The position numbers and the translations under genes are program-made. Under the pieces are notes generated by a model. It ran no database searches and was not told the DNA's origin. It saw nothing but the letters and a program-made list of their open reading frames with translations. DNA of 38,038 nucleotides from an uncultured Thiotrichales bacterium (GTDB lineage Bacteria > Pseudomonadota > Gammaproteobacteria > CAZUMV01). Of this stretch, positions 1-8,895 are shown piece by piece (the first letter of the stretch is position 1; each line of letters opens with the position of its first letter). The stretch covers positions 1 to 38,038 of the forward strand of contig CALISW010000206.1 in assembly GCA_938041655.1 (NCBI GenBank), in the 5' to 3' direction.

Positions 1-496
1 AGCAACGCTTGAGAAAAAGAAAGCTGAAGAAGTAGTTCTCAAGAAAACGTTTGAAGAGAAGTATCACAAATCAGCCAACCTTGAAATCTATAAACAGCAG
101 CTCGAGGATATGCAGGTTAACTTTGGTGAGATGTTGCGCCAACTTCCCGGCAAGTCTGAAATACCCGGTGTTGTTGATGATGTCTCACAAACCGGCCTGG
201 CGAGCGGTCTTGAAATTGTACTGTTCAGACCTGCGGCTGAAGTGGAAAAAGGCTTTTATGCTCAAAAACCTATTCAAATAAATGTCACCGGCACGTTTGA
301 AGAAATGGCAAACTTTGCCTCGGGCATTGCGGCACTGCCTCGAATTGTTACCTTGCATAACATCACTCTAACGCCGGCAAAAGCTACAAAAAAGAATTCC
401 AGAAACACAAACAACAATCGATCTAATGCGCAACAACTGTCGATGGGCGTAGAAGCCAGAACTTACCGCTATCTGGACGATGAGGAGGATGAATAA
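1..496 (+). CDS. pilO: Type IV pilus inner-membrane alignment protein PilO (3' part)
   Basis: The frame is open from the first bases of the window (second base onward) and ends with TAA at 494-496, so only the C-terminal ~164 residues are present; the membrane anchor lies outside. The visible part begins with a Lys/Glu-rich stretch, as in the coiled coil of PilO, followed by the ferredoxin-like globular region (FRPAAEVEKGFYAQKPIQI, then GTFEEMANFASGIAALPRIV), which is typical of PilO. PilO pairs with PilN and contacts PilP, linking the cytoplasmic PilM ring to the outer-membrane secretin. The stop overlaps the pilP start by one base (TAATG), so the two are probably translationally coupled. 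The tail after about position 380 is Asn-rich and then acidic (YLDDEEDE) and looks disordered. Confidence 0.93.
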   Translation, partial: ATLEKKKAEEVVLKKTFEEKYHKSANLEIYKQQLEDMQVNFGEMLRQLPGKSEIPGVVDDVSQTGLASGLEIVLFRPAAEVEKGFYAQKPIQINVTGTFEEMANFASGIAALPRIVTLHNITLTPAKATKKNSRNTNNNRSNAQQLSMGVEARTYRYLDDEEDE

Positions 497-1062
497 TGAA
501 TCCTATTCTCTCAAGCTGTAATTCCGCACTGAAAATCACAACCCTGTTGCTTGCCACTTCATTACTGTTTGGTTGTAGTAGCAACATGGGCGAGCTGGAA
601 GATTATGTTCAGGAAATTAAAGACAGCCCACCCGGTGAAGTTTCAGAGCCGCCTGAAATTCAAACCTATGAAACGTTTGTCTACCCGGGGCATGAAAGAG
701 ATCCTTTTGACACTAATGTGCTGGCAGCCGAAATCATTGTAACTCCCGAGGGCCTCACCAAACCAGTGAAAAAACCCGGTTCTGCAGTAATCGATGAAAA
801 CCGAGTCAAAGAATATCTGGAAGGATACCCACTGGACAGTCTTGGCATGGTTGGCACGCTCAATCAAAATAAAGAATTGTGGGCTCTGATACAAACTTCA
901 GACGGCACCATTCAGCGCGTCGGAGTTGGTAACTACATGGGTAAGAACCATGGAAAAATCACCAGCATTACCGAAAGCGAAATTAAACTGACAGAAAAAG
1001 TATCTGACCGAATCGGCGGCTACATTGAACGCCCGGCATCCATTGCGTTACCGGAAAAATAA
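496..1062 (+). CDS. pilP: Type IV pilus assembly lipoprotein PilP
   Basis: The 188-residue product starts with a lipoprotein signal peptide: a hydrophobic run ending in a lipobox (LLFGC, Cys27) followed by SSN. It should therefore be lipidated; +2 Ser would favour transfer to the outer membrane, although PilP is usually described as held at the inner membrane with PilN/PilO. A flexible Pro/Glu-rich linker (residues ~40-60) leads to the family hallmark HERDPF and then the small beta-domain (residues ~105-180, with YPLDSLGMVGTL and GVGNYMGKNHGKI) that binds the N0 domain of PilQ. The start is the ATG overlapping the pilO stop. It sits between pilO and pilQ, the standard order. Confidence 0.95.
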   Translation: MNPILSSCNSALKITTLLLATSLLFGCSSNMGELEDYVQEIKDSPPGEVSEPPEIQTYETFVYPGHERDPFDTNVLAAEIIVTPEGLTKPVKKPGSAVIDENRVKEYLEGYPLDSLGMVGTLNQNKELWALIQTSDGTIQRVGVGNYMGKNHGKITSITESEIKLTEKVSDRIGGYIERPASIALPEK

Positions 1063-1074
1063 CGGATTATTACT

Positions 1075-3186
1075 ATGCAAAACTCTAATTCAATGATGAA
1101 TAATAAAAATACTGCCATGCAGCCTGGAAGAAAAACTATGCACATGAGAAGCCTTGTTCTTTTCGTTATTTTGCTGTTCGTATCTCATTTGGCAGTCGCC
1201 GAAAATGCGCTGCAATCTGTCAGCCATCAACGTCTGAGTGGCGACGAAATTCAAATTACTTTTGAATTTTCAGAGTACGCACCTGCACCGCTGTCATTTA
1301 CTATAGCCAATCCAGCGCGTATTTCTCTCGATTTCCCGAATGTTAGTAACAACTTAGCAAACCGTAACCACGATATAAATATCGGACAGACCCGCAGTGT
1401 TAGCACGGCTGAATCCAGTGATCGCACCCGTGCCGTAGTTAATCTCTCTTCACTGATCAGTTACGACACACGCACTGAAGGCAATTTACTCATTTTGACT
1501 TTGTCGCCTTCCGGCAGTTATTCCAGCGCTCCGGTGGCTACAACTCAAACTGACTATCAGACAGACAATTCATATAACACCTCGTCGGCCAGTTATGCTG
1601 GTCCTGCGAGGGTCACAAATGTAGATTTTCGTCGCGGCGCTAACGGCTCAGGCCGAATTATGCTGACCCTGTCTGATCCAAGCACCCCGATTAACATCAA
1701 ACAACAAGGAAGCAATATTATTGTTGATCTGTTGGAAGCTTCGGTATCCGCCGACTTACAACGACGCCTTGATGTGGTGGATTTTGGCACCCCGGTTGAT
1801 TCGATCAGCGTTACCGGTGGTAGTACTGGCTCACAAGTGTCCGTCAAAGCCTCTGGAAACTATACGCACCTGGCCTATCAGACAGACAATCTCTATACCA
1901 TTGAAGTTAAGCCACGTTCAGATCGTGAAATCGAACTGGAACAAAAGAAGGAGAAAACCTTCGACGGCGAAAAACTCTCACTCAACTTCCAGGACATTGA
2001 AGTTCGCTCGGTGTTACAGCTGATCGCAGACTTCACCGGCTTGAACGTAGTCGTTAGTGACAGTGTCGGCGGTAATGTAACTCTACGTCTTAAAGATGTT
2101 CCCTGGGATCAGGCGCTGGATATCATTCTCGATAGTAAAGGCTTGGGCATGCGCCAAAAAGGCAATGTACTTTATATTGCGCCGGCCACAGAAATCGCCG
2201 CACGCGAACAAGCTGCATTACAGGCTGAAAAGCAGAATGAAGAGCTGGCACCATTACGAACCGAGATGTTCACTCTCAATTATGCCGATGCTAACGAAAT
2301 GGCCACCCTGCTTCGATCCAATACAGGTGGTAGAGGTCGAGGTGATGATGATAATTCCATCGTATCTGGACGTGGTTCAGTAACCATCGATCAACGTACT
2401 AATACGCTACTAGTCAACGATACTGATCCAAAGCTGGAAGAAATCCGCAACCTGATCGAAACACTGGATCGCCCGGTTCGACAGGTATTGATTGAATCAC
2501 GCATCGTCAACGCCTCGGATGACTTCACCAAAGAGTTTGGTATTAACTTTGCATTATCCAATACCGAAAGAAATTCTAGTGAGACAATCACCAATGACTT
2601 TGCCGTCAATCTACCAGCGAGTAACATCGCAGGCAGCATTGGTTTGGCACTGGCAAAAATTCCATTGGGCACCAGCGTCGACCTGGAATTGTCAGCAGCA
2701 CAAATTGAAAGTAATGCCGAGATCGTCGCCAGCCCACGAATCATTACTTCGAATAAAAGTCAGGCTCGAATTGAGCAAGGTGTTGAAATTCCTTATCAAG
2801 AAGCTGCCTCCAGTGGTGCTACATCAGTATCATTCAAAAAAGCTGTATTGAGCATGGAAGTCACGCCGCAAATCACCAAAGATGACCGTATCAATATGGA
2901 TCTAGCGGTTAAAAGAGATACGGTTGGACAAGTGTTCAACAATATCCCGAGTATCGATACCCGGGAAGTTACTACCAAAGTCCACGTCGAAAACGGCCAG
3001 ACGGTCGTACTGGGCGGTATCTTTGAACAAACACTCAGCGAATCAAGCCGAAGAGTGCCCTTTTTATCAGACCTGCCGATCGTGGGTAGAGCCTTCCGCT
3101 CCAACCTGAATTCAGATCAACGCCGTGAACTGTTGATTTTCATCACACCGAAAATCATTGATGATCTAAGCACCCTCAGTCAGTAG
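1075..3186 (+). CDS. pilQ: Type IV pilus secretin PilQ
   Basis: PilQ is the outer-membrane channel through which the pilus exits. The 703-residue product shows, in order, a signal peptide (hydrophobic run ending VSHLAVA), two AMIN domains (about residues 43-140 and 180-275) that bind peptidoglycan, an STN/N0 domain (LSLNFQDIEVRSVLQLIADF, ~300-375), an N1 domain with a Gly/Arg/Asp-rich loop (GGRGRGDDDN), and the secretin domain ending in the signature VENGQTVVLGGIFEQ and FLSDLPIVGRAF. The start is uncertain. The first ATG gives an unusually long polar leader of about 24 residues, whereas ATG 1138 has GGAAG seven bases upstream and would give a conventional signal peptide starting MHMRSLVLF. 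Last gene of the pil operon, followed by a terminator. Confidence 0.96.
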   Translation: MQNSNSMMNNKNTAMQPGRKTMHMRSLVLFVILLFVSHLAVAENALQSVSHQRLSGDEIQITFEFSEYAPAPLSFTIANPARISLDFPNVSNNLANRNHDINIGQTRSVSTAESSDRTRAVVNLSSLISYDTRTEGNLLILTLSPSGSYSSAPVATTQTDYQTDNSYNTSSASYAGPARVTNVDFRRGANGSGRIMLTLSDPSTPINIKQQGSNIIVDLLEASVSADLQRRLDVVDFGTPVDSISVTGGSTGSQVSVKASGNYTHLAYQTDNLYTIEVKPRSDREIELEQKKEKTFDGEKLSLNFQDIEVRSVLQLIADFTGLNVVVSDSVGGNVTLRLKDVPWDQALDIILDSKGLGMRQKGNVLYIAPATEIAAREQAALQAEKQNEELAPLRTEMFTLNYADANEMATLLRSNTGGRGRGDDDNSIVSGRGSVTIDQRTNTLLVNDTDPKLEEIRNLIETLDRPVRQVLIESRIVNASDDFTKEFGINFALSNTERNSSETITNDFAVNLPASNIAGSIGLALAKIPLGTSVDLELSAAQIESNAEIVASPRIITSNKSQARIEQGVEIPYQEAASSGATSVSFKKAVLSMEVTPQITKDDRINMDLAVKRDTVGQVFNNIPSIDTREVTTKVHVENGQTVVLGGIFEQTLSESSRRVPFLSDLPIVGRAFRSNLNSDQRRELLIFITPKIIDDLSTLSQ

Positions 3187-3204
3187 AATTAAAGACACTC
3201 CTGA

Positions 3205-3233
3205 ATAAACCCGCTTTAAGCGGGTTTATTTTT
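3205..3233 (+). terminator. Rho-independent terminator after pilQ
   Basis: An 8-bp perfect stem (AAACCCGC / GCGGGTTT) with loop TTTAA is followed by a run rich in T. It lies 19 bases after the pilQ stop and separates the pilus operon from aroK. In many gammaproteobacteria pilQ and aroK are read through, so the separation here is noteworthy. Confidence 0.85.
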
Positions 3234-3253
3234 GCCTGTGATAAATTACCGCA

Positions 3254-3262
3254 TGGCATAAT
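3254..3262 (+). promoter_or_regulatory. Candidate extended -10 promoter of aroK
   Basis: TGG followed by CATAAT matches an extended -10 element (TGn plus a 5/6 hexamer). Only six bases separate the hexamer from the aroK ATG, so the predicted transcription start falls on or next to the start codon. The best -35-like hexamer (TTGCCT at 3232-3237) is spaced 19 bases away, which is poor. The element lies just after the pilQ terminator, where a new promoter is needed. Confidence 0.5.
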
Positions 3263-3268
3263 CTGGAC

Positions 3269-3808
3269 ATGAGTAAACAGCAACGCATCTTCCTGATTGG
3301 CCCCATGGGCGCTGGCAAGACTACTATTGGTAGAATGGTTGCCAGAGATATGGAGTTCGGGTTTGCTGATAGTGACGATCTGATTGAAGAAGGTACCGGG
3401 GTCGATATCACCACTATCTTTGACTATGAAGGGGAATCAGGCTTCCGGGACAGGGAGTCAAAAATGCTGAAAAAGCTCAGTATTGAAGATAAAAAAGTGA
3501 TCGCCACCGGCGGTGGGGCGGTACTCTCAGCAGACAATCGTGAGCTAATGAGAAATTCCGGATTTGTGGTCTATTTAAAAGTATCCATTAGACAAGCTAT
3601 TTTTCGTACCCGCAAAGATACCAAGCGCCCTATATTACAAAATGGGAATCCACGGGAAATCTTTACCCGCCTGGCAAAAGAAAGAAATCCGCTGTATGAA
3701 TCTATCGCCAGCTGCACAGTTGACACTGATAGACATAAAACAGCCAAGTTAAAAGATATTATTATCAATCACTATCAACAATCACTAACAGAGTCGACTG
3801 AAAAATGA
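3269..3808 (+). CDS. aroK: Shikimate kinase I
   Basis: Phosphorylates shikimate at O3 with ATP, the fifth step of the shikimate pathway, in the cytoplasm. The 179-residue product has the P-loop GPMGAGKTT (residues 11-19), the shikimate/Mg-binding DSDD segment (34-37), the GESGFRDRE motif carrying the substrate-binding Arg60, and the ATGGGAVL glycine stretch; the lid Arg is in RPILQNGNPR. Length is usual for AroK (about 173-180). The ATG has no Shine-Dalgarno sequence and sits directly downstream of a -10-like element, so it may be translated from a leaderless mRNA. The 3' end overlaps aroB by ATGA, the normal coupled arrangement. Confidence 0.96.
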   Translation: MSKQQRIFLIGPMGAGKTTIGRMVARDMEFGFADSDDLIEEGTGVDITTIFDYEGESGFRDRESKMLKKLSIEDKKVIATGGGAVLSADNRELMRNSGFVVYLKVSIRQAIFRTRKDTKRPILQNGNPREIFTRLAKERNPLYESIASCTVDTDRHKTAKLKDIIINHYQQSLTESTEK

Positions 3809-4881
3809 GGACGGTAGAAGTAGATCTGGGCGCAGCAAGTTACCCCATATACATTGGCAGTGGTTTACTTAAGAACGATTTTTGCCAACAACATATTGTT
3901 GGTAATTCCTGCATGCTGATCAGTAACACGACAGTTGCGCCACACTACGCCGAGGTATTAAGCCAACAAATCAAAATCGACAAGACCGGGGAATGCCTGC
4001 TCGAAGATAGCGAGCAATATAAAAACCTGGAAAGCCTGGAAAAAATCATCACTTCCTTGTTGGAGCAACACTTTGACCGCAACACTACACTGATCGCCCT
4101 GGGTGGCGGAGTGGTCGGCGATATCTGTGGCTTTGCGGCGGCAAGTTTCCAGCGCGGGGTTAACTTCATTCAAGTGCCAACCACCCTGCTGGCCATGGTG
4201 GATTCCTCTGTCGGTGGTAAAACAGCGGTGAATCACGCCCTGGGTAAAAACATGATTGGCGCCTTTCACCAACCTCAATGCGTGGTGATAGACATCGACA
4301 CCCTGCAAACACTCGAAGAACGAGAATATCGCGCCGGTTTGGCCGAGGTCATCAAGTACGGCCTGATCATTGATGCCGAGTTCTTTGACTGGCTGCAACA
4401 AAACATACAGCTGCTGATGCAGCGCGATTCAGAAGCATTAATCTACGCCATCGAACGCTCCTGCGCGATTAAAGCCGACGTGGTTTCCCAGGATGAAAAA
4501 GAACAAGGTATACGTGCCCTGCTGAATCTGGGTCACACCTTCGGGCACGCCATTGAAACCGGACTGGGTTATGGCGAATGGTTACATGGCGAAGCGATTA
4601 GTACCGGCATGATTTTGGCAGCGCGTTTGTCAGAAATGCTGGGTTTACTCAGTAAAACAGACGTTAAACGTACCACTGACATATTTAAGCAAACGGGACT
4701 GCCAACCCATATTCCCAACGCGATGACAGCTGATCGTTTCACCGAGCTCATGGCAGTCGATAAAAAAGTAAAAGACGGCGTATTGCGTTTGATCCTGATG
4801 GAGTCTATCGGCAAGGCTGTCATCAAAGACGATGTAAGCCCGGCTCAAATCAAAGCAGTTATTGAGACACATCCTGCCTGA
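3805..4881 (+). CDS. aroB: 3-dehydroquinate synthase
   Basis: Converts DAHP to 3-dehydroquinate using NAD+ and a divalent metal, the second step of the shikimate pathway. The 358-residue product has the NAD-binding segment GGGVVGDICGFAAASFQRG, the VPTTLLAMVDSSVGGKTAVN block of the active site, and the three expected metal ligands: Glu in the AEVIKYG motif, His in NLGHTFGHA and His in WLHGEA. Length equals the E. coli enzyme within a few residues. The start overlaps the aroK stop by four bases. Normally this gene is followed by damX or another SPOR-domain gene; here dnaG starts eight bases after the stop. Confidence 0.97.
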   Translation: MRTVEVDLGAASYPIYIGSGLLKNDFCQQHIVGNSCMLISNTTVAPHYAEVLSQQIKIDKTGECLLEDSEQYKNLESLEKIITSLLEQHFDRNTTLIALGGGVVGDICGFAAASFQRGVNFIQVPTTLLAMVDSSVGGKTAVNHALGKNMIGAFHQPQCVVIDIDTLQTLEEREYRAGLAEVIKYGLIIDAEFFDWLQQNIQLLMQRDSEALIYAIERSCAIKADVVSQDEKEQGIRALLNLGHTFGHAIETGLGYGEWLHGEAISTGMILAARLSEMLGLLSKTDVKRTTDIFKQTGLPTHIPNAMTADRFTELMAVDKKVKDGVLRLILMESIGKAVIKDDVSPAQIKAVIETHPA

Positions 4882-4889
4882 TCACTAGC

Positions 4890-6677
4890 ATGAGCCTTAT
4901 TCCACAACATTTTATTGATGAAGTATTAGCGAGGACTGACATTGTTGATGTTATAGAGCCACGTCTTACCTTGAAGAAAAAAGGCAGTGAATACTCAGCC
5001 TGCTGCCCTTTTCACAATGAAAAAACCCCTTCTTTTACCGTAAGCCAAACCAAACAGTTTTATCACTGCTTTGGTTGTGGTCAACATGGCACCGCGATTG
5101 GTTTTTTGATGGAACATGATCACCTCAGTTTTGTCGAGGCGATTGAAACGCTGGCTGAACTCAACAGTATGGAGATACCAAGAGAGTCCAGGCAAAACCA
5201 GCAAAAACAGGATGATTTAAAACCGATTTATGCGGCACTCGCAGATGCACAAACACTGTTCACCGACCAACTAAGTCAACACAAGCACGCTCAGGACTAC
5301 CTGAAACAGCGCGGCTTAACAGGGGCAATAGCTAAACAGTATGGTATCGGCTTTGCCGTTGATAGTTGGAACAGTCTGCTGAACTCGCTTAAGAAGAAAC
5401 ATCTGGAGAAAACATTAATCGCCGCTGGCTTACTTTCTGATAATGAGAAAGGCCGTATCTATGACAAGTTTAGAGATCGGATCATGTTTCCGATTCGGGA
5501 CCGTCGCGGACGGCCGATTGCTTTTGGCGGAAGAGTCATGGGCGATGGTACGCCCAAATACCTGAACTCACCGGAAACCAAAGTTTTTCACAAAGGTAAC
5601 ACGCTCTACGGACTCTACGAAGCACGCCAACATTCAAGCAAGCTTGATACGATTCTGGTGGTTGAGGGCTATATGGATAGCGTCGCACTGGGTCAGTTTG
5701 GCATCGCCAATACCGTCGCTACTCTGGGCACAGCGGTAACCAAAGATCATTTACAACAACTGATGCGGGTGGTGAAACACATCGTGATTTGTTTTGATGG
5801 CGATCGCGCCGGACGTAAAGCTGCCAAGCGTGCCCTGGAACAATCCATGCACGTCTTAAAAGATGGCATGCGAGTCGACTTTATGTTCCTGCCAGATGGT
5901 GAAGACCCGGACAGCCTGGTGCAAAAAACAGGCGCAGACGAATTTCGCAAGTTGATCGATCAGGCGACACCACTATCCAGCTATCTGATGCAATCATTAC
6001 AAGCTGAAAACTCCAAAGACAGTGCCGAGGGTCGCACCCTGATTGCTATGGAAGCACGTGAATTATTGAAGCCGCTGGATGCGACACACGCCAAACTTTT
6101 AAAAAAACAATTGCTCGATGAAATTTCACTCATCACGCAAACTGATCTGCAAGATCTGGACGTGGGAAAGACATTACCAGCGGCGCGTAGACCCAAAAGA
6201 ATTCGGAGTTATAATCGACAACGTCAATTGGAAATGACCGCCATGCGTCAGGCGATTGCCGTGATTTTACAACAGCCTGATACTGCCCGCTTGATCAACG
6301 ATGATTTACTGGTCAAGCTGCACCCGCTTCCAGGTGGTGCCTTGCTGGGTGACATTGTCGATATCTGCCGCGAACAATCCTCTATTAACAGCGCTATTTT
6401 GCTGGAGAATTTTCGAGAAACCAGCCATTTCGAATCGTTACAGCAGCTTAGTGCCTGGTCTCCTCCACCTGTTGATATGCAGGACATAGAAACTACTGAC
6501 GATTCCGATAAACCTGCCCAGAGCGATTTAAGTCATTTACTGGGCGATGCCATCACCCAATTGGAAAAACAGCATGTTTCCGCTCGAATCGAACAATTGG
6601 CACAGCTTGAAACCAGTACTGGCCTCACTGATGAAGAAAAGACGGAAATGAAGCATCTGCTGATGCTTCGCACGTAG
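4890..6677 (+). CDS. dnaG: DNA primase
   Basis: Synthesises RNA primers at the replication fork together with DnaB helicase. The 595-residue product shows the N-terminal CHC2 zinc domain with ligands Cys39, His42, Cys60 and Cys63 (CPFH...CFGC), the RNA polymerase basic patch (FRDRIMFPIRDRRGRPIAFGGR, ~194-215), the TOPRIM catalytic residues Glu259 (VVEGYMD) and Asp303/Asp305 (FDGDRAG), and a C-terminal helicase-binding domain that is, as usual, poorly conserved. Length is close to E. coli DnaG (581). No clear ribosome binding site precedes the ATG, which lies eight bases after aroB. The usual upstream partner rpsU is absent; the downstream partner rpoD is in place. Confidence 0.97.
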   Translation: MSLIPQHFIDEVLARTDIVDVIEPRLTLKKKGSEYSACCPFHNEKTPSFTVSQTKQFYHCFGCGQHGTAIGFLMEHDHLSFVEAIETLAELNSMEIPRESRQNQQKQDDLKPIYAALADAQTLFTDQLSQHKHAQDYLKQRGLTGAIAKQYGIGFAVDSWNSLLNSLKKKHLEKTLIAAGLLSDNEKGRIYDKFRDRIMFPIRDRRGRPIAFGGRVMGDGTPKYLNSPETKVFHKGNTLYGLYEARQHSSKLDTILVVEGYMDSVALGQFGIANTVATLGTAVTKDHLQQLMRVVKHIVICFDGDRAGRKAAKRALEQSMHVLKDGMRVDFMFLPDGEDPDSLVQKTGADEFRKLIDQATPLSSYLMQSLQAENSKDSAEGRTLIAMEARELLKPLDATHAKLLKKQLLDEISLITQTDLQDLDVGKTLPAARRPKRIRSYNRQRQLEMTAMRQAIAVILQQPDTARLINDDLLVKLHPLPGGALLGDIVDICREQSSINSAILLENFRETSHFESLQQLSAWSPPPVDMQDIETTDDSDKPAQSDLSHLLGDAITQLEKQHVSARIEQLAQLETSTGLTDEEKTEMKHLLMLRT

Positions 6678-6694
6678 CCGCCCCCAGATTCTCA

Positions 6695-6703
6695 TGATAT
6701 AAT
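6695..6703 (+). promoter_or_regulatory. Candidate rpoD promoter (extended -10)
   Basis: TGA followed by a perfect TATAAT forms an extended -10 element in the 46-base gap between dnaG and rpoD. The best-spaced -35 (17 bases upstream, inside the end of dnaG) is weak. The predicted transcription start is near 6710. This would let rpoD be made independently of the primase message. Confidence 0.6.
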
Positions 6704-6735
6704 TGCGCGCTTTTTCCCGCTAAGTGGTTGATATC

Positions 6736-8559
6736 GTGTCAAATACAGATTCAAAAGAACAACAGTCCAGACTTAAAGATCTGATTACCAAAGGAAAGGA
6801 TCAAGGTTACCTGACCTATGGTGAGGTGAATGACCACCTGCCCGATACGATTGTTGATCCGGAACAGATCGAAGACATCATTGGCATGATCAATGAGTTG
6901 GGCATCAAGGTCTATGAAAAGGCTCCTGAAGCTGATGACCTTTCCATGGCCGAATCGGATACCGATGAAGATGCCGCTGAAGAAGCCGCTGAAGCACTAG
7001 CGAGCGTTGACAGCGAGTTTGGACGCACCACCGACCCGGTACGTATGTACATGCGTGAAATGGGCACGGTTGAACTACTGACCCGTGAAGATGAAGTAGC
7101 CATTGCCAAGCGCATTGAAGAAGGCCTGTTGCAAAGCATGACTGCCCTGGCCTATTTCCCGGAAGCAATCAAAACCCTGCTGGATGACTGGGATCTGTTT
7201 CTGGCGGAAGAGAAAAGACTGACCGACATTCTTACCGGCTATATTGACCCAACCGTAGAAGCCGATATTCCCAAGCCAGTGCAAGTTAATGCTGAAACCA
7301 AAGCTAAAGATAAAAAAGACGAAGAAGTGGTCGATACCGGTCCTGATGTCGAAGTAGCGCGCGAAAAACTGGAAAACATCCGCGATCTGTACAAGAAAAT
7401 CAATCGCTGTAGAAGTGCCGGGCACAACAAGAAACTGGTTGAGCATCAACAGAATATTGCCGCTGCTGTGATTGAGTTAAAACTGATTCCAGTGGTGGTG
7501 CAAAAGCTCTCCAACCTGTTACATGTGAACGTAATAAAAATCAGGCAGCAGGAGCGCATCATCATGCAAGCCTGCATTCGCAAAGCGAAAATGCCAAAGA
7601 AAGATTTTATCGAGACCTTTTTATCCAATGAAACCGATAATGGTTGGGTAGAAAAAATCGCTCGCTCGCGCAAACCTTATGCCGCTGGCATTAAAGAAAA
7701 CATGGATCTGATTTTTAATGCGCAACGAAAACTGGGCTTGGTAGAAACTTCCACCGAACTTTCGATTGCCGAGATCAAGGACATCAACCGTCGCATGTCG
7801 ATTGGTGAAGCCAAAGCGCGTCGCGCCAAAAAAGAGATGATCGAAGCGAACTTGCGCCTGGTTATCTCGATTGCTAAAAAATACACCAACCGCGGCCTGC
7901 AATTCCTCGATCTGATTCAGGAAGGTAACATCGGCCTGATGAAAGCGGTCGACAAATTTGAATACCGTCGTGGTTATAAGTTCTCAACCTACGCTACCTG
8001 GTGGATACGTCAGGCCATTACCCGCTCTATTGCGGATCAGGCCCGCACCATACGAATTCCGGTGCATATGATTGAGACCATTAATAAGCTCAACCGCATT
8101 TCTCGACAAATGCTGCAGGAAATGGGACGCGATCCGACGCCTGAAGAACTGTCCGAACGCATGGATATGCCTGAAGACAAGATTCGCAAAGTTCTGAAAA
8201 TCGCTAAAGAGCCGATTTCTATGGAAACTCCGATTGGTGACGATGAAGATTCGCACCTGGGTGATTTCATCGAAGATCTCAATGCTACTTCGCCGGTAGA
8301 TACTGCTACCACCACCAGCCTGAACGACTCTACCCGCGAGGTACTGTCATCACTGACCCCTCGTGAGGCAAAAGTACTGAGAATGCGCTTTGGTATCGAT
8401 ATGAATACCGACCATACGCTGGAAGAGGTTGGCAAGCAGTTTGATGTCACCAGAGAGCGTATTCGCCAAATTGAGGCTAAAGCCCTGCGCAAGCTGCGTC
8501 ATCCTTCACGATCGGAGATGCTACGCAGTTTCCTGGACCTGGAGAGCGGTAAATCGTGA
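6736..8559 (+). CDS. rpoD: RNA polymerase primary sigma factor RpoD (sigma-70)
   Basis: Directs core RNA polymerase to housekeeping promoters. From the chosen start the product has 607 residues: region 1.1 ([14 protein letters not shown]), region 1.2 ([21 protein letters not shown]), the long acidic non-conserved region, region 2 ([21 protein letters not shown], then [20 protein letters not shown]), region 3, and region 4.2 with the -35-binding helix ([20 protein letters not shown]). Two GTG starts compete. GTG 6736 gives [16 protein letters not shown], which lines up with the N terminus of Pseudomonas-type RpoD, and has an AAGTGG Shine-Dalgarno-like sequence eight bases upstream. GTG 6724 would add four residues and has no such site. 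It follows dnaG, as in the macromolecular-synthesis operon. Confidence 0.97.
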   Translation: MSNTDSKEQQSRLKDLITKGKDQGYLTYGEVNDHLPDTIVDPEQIEDIIGMINELGIKVYEKAPEADDLSMAESDTDEDAAEEAAEALASVDSEFGRTTDPVRMYMREMGTVELLTREDEVAIAKRIEEGLLQSMTALAYFPEAIKTLLDDWDLFLAEEKRLTDILTGYIDPTVEADIPKPVQVNAETKAKDKKDEEVVDTGPDVEVAREKLENIRDLYKKINRCRSAGHNKKLVEHQQNIAAAVIELKLIPVVVQKLSNLLHVNVIKIRQQERIIMQACIRKAKMPKKDFIETFLSNETDNGWVEKIARSRKPYAAGIKENMDLIFNAQRKLGLVETSTELSIAEIKDINRRMSIGEAKARRAKKEMIEANLRLVISIAKKYTNRGLQFLDLIQEGNIGLMKAVDKFEYRRGYKFSTYATWWIRQAITRSIADQARTIRIPVHMIETINKLNRISRQMLQEMGRDPTPEELSERMDMPEDKIRKVLKIAKEPISMETPIGDDEDSHLGDFIEDLNATSPVDTATTTSLNDSTREVLSSLTPREAKVLRMRFGIDMNTDHTLEEVGKQFDVTRERIRQIEAKALRKLRHPSRSEMLRSFLDLESGKS

Positions 8560-8593
8560 TTTAGCGCTTACAGAACGTTAGATCAGACATTAC

Positions 8594-8670
8594 GGGCCCG
8601 TAGCTCAGTTGGTTAGAGCATCCGACTCATAATCGGCAGGTCGAAGGTTCAAGTCCTTCCGGGCCCACCA
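8594..8670 (+). tRNA. ileX: tRNA with anticodon CAU, probably tRNA-Ile2 (lysidine-modified)
   Basis: The 77-base sequence folds into a full cloverleaf: acceptor GGGCCCG/CGGGCCC, D arm GCTC/GAGC, anticodon loop CTCATAA, T arm GAAGG/CCTTC with TTCAAGT loop, and an encoded CCA end. The anticodon is CAU, read as Met or, after TilS modification of C34, as Ile (AUA). C4-G69 and C5-G68 are the acceptor pairs known to mark tRNA-Ile2 for E. coli TilS. The place just after rpoD is also where E. coli has ileX. Both point to tRNA-Ile2 rather than elongator Met. The top pair of the anticodon stem (T27/C43) is mismatched. Confidence 0.9.
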
Positions 8671-8713
8671 TTTATCCTTTTCAAGTGTATTACGAGGACT
8701 GACACAGACTGTA

Positions 8714-8814
8714 ACAAACGGCTTTCTTCCTACGTTTCTTCTGATTTTGTAGGTAAAATCTACCGTTTGTCGGAAACAAACCACAGATTGTGGTATTCGG
8801 TCACATTTAACCGA
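8714..8814 (+). other. Three consecutive inverted repeats upstream of the PEP-CTERM gene
   Basis: The 225-base gap between the tRNA and the next gene contains no convincing protein gene but has three hairpin-forming units. The first is nested: ACAAACGG (8714-8721) with CCGTTTGT (8763-8770), enclosing CCTAC (8729-8733) with GTAGG (8749-8753). The second is ACCACA/TGTGGT around a GAT loop (8780-8794). The third is TCGGT/ACCGA (8797-8814). None has a T-run, so they are not simple terminators. They may form a structured 5' leader, a small RNA or operator sites for the downstream gene. A clear sigma-70 or sigma-54 promoter was not found; TAAAAT at 8754-8759 is a possible -10. Confidence 0.45.
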
Positions 8815-8895
8815 CGAATGGTTGTAATCAGACCTGTAATTTAGGAATATAGGCTCCATCGAGTAATTGATACAAATTTTTTTGGGAGTATTAAA

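Noticed and set aside
8605-8859. Minus-strand frame of 84 codons with a WWARKDLNLRPADYESDALTN-like C-terminal part
   Set aside because: Its C-terminal part is the antisense translation of the tRNA. This peptide is a well-known false protein in many genomes.
8671-8895. A sigma-54 (-24/-12) promoter for the PEP-CTERM gene, as in PrsK/PrsR-controlled PEP-CTERM genes
   Set aside because: No GG-N10-GC arrangement resembling TGGCAC-N5-TTGCW was found.
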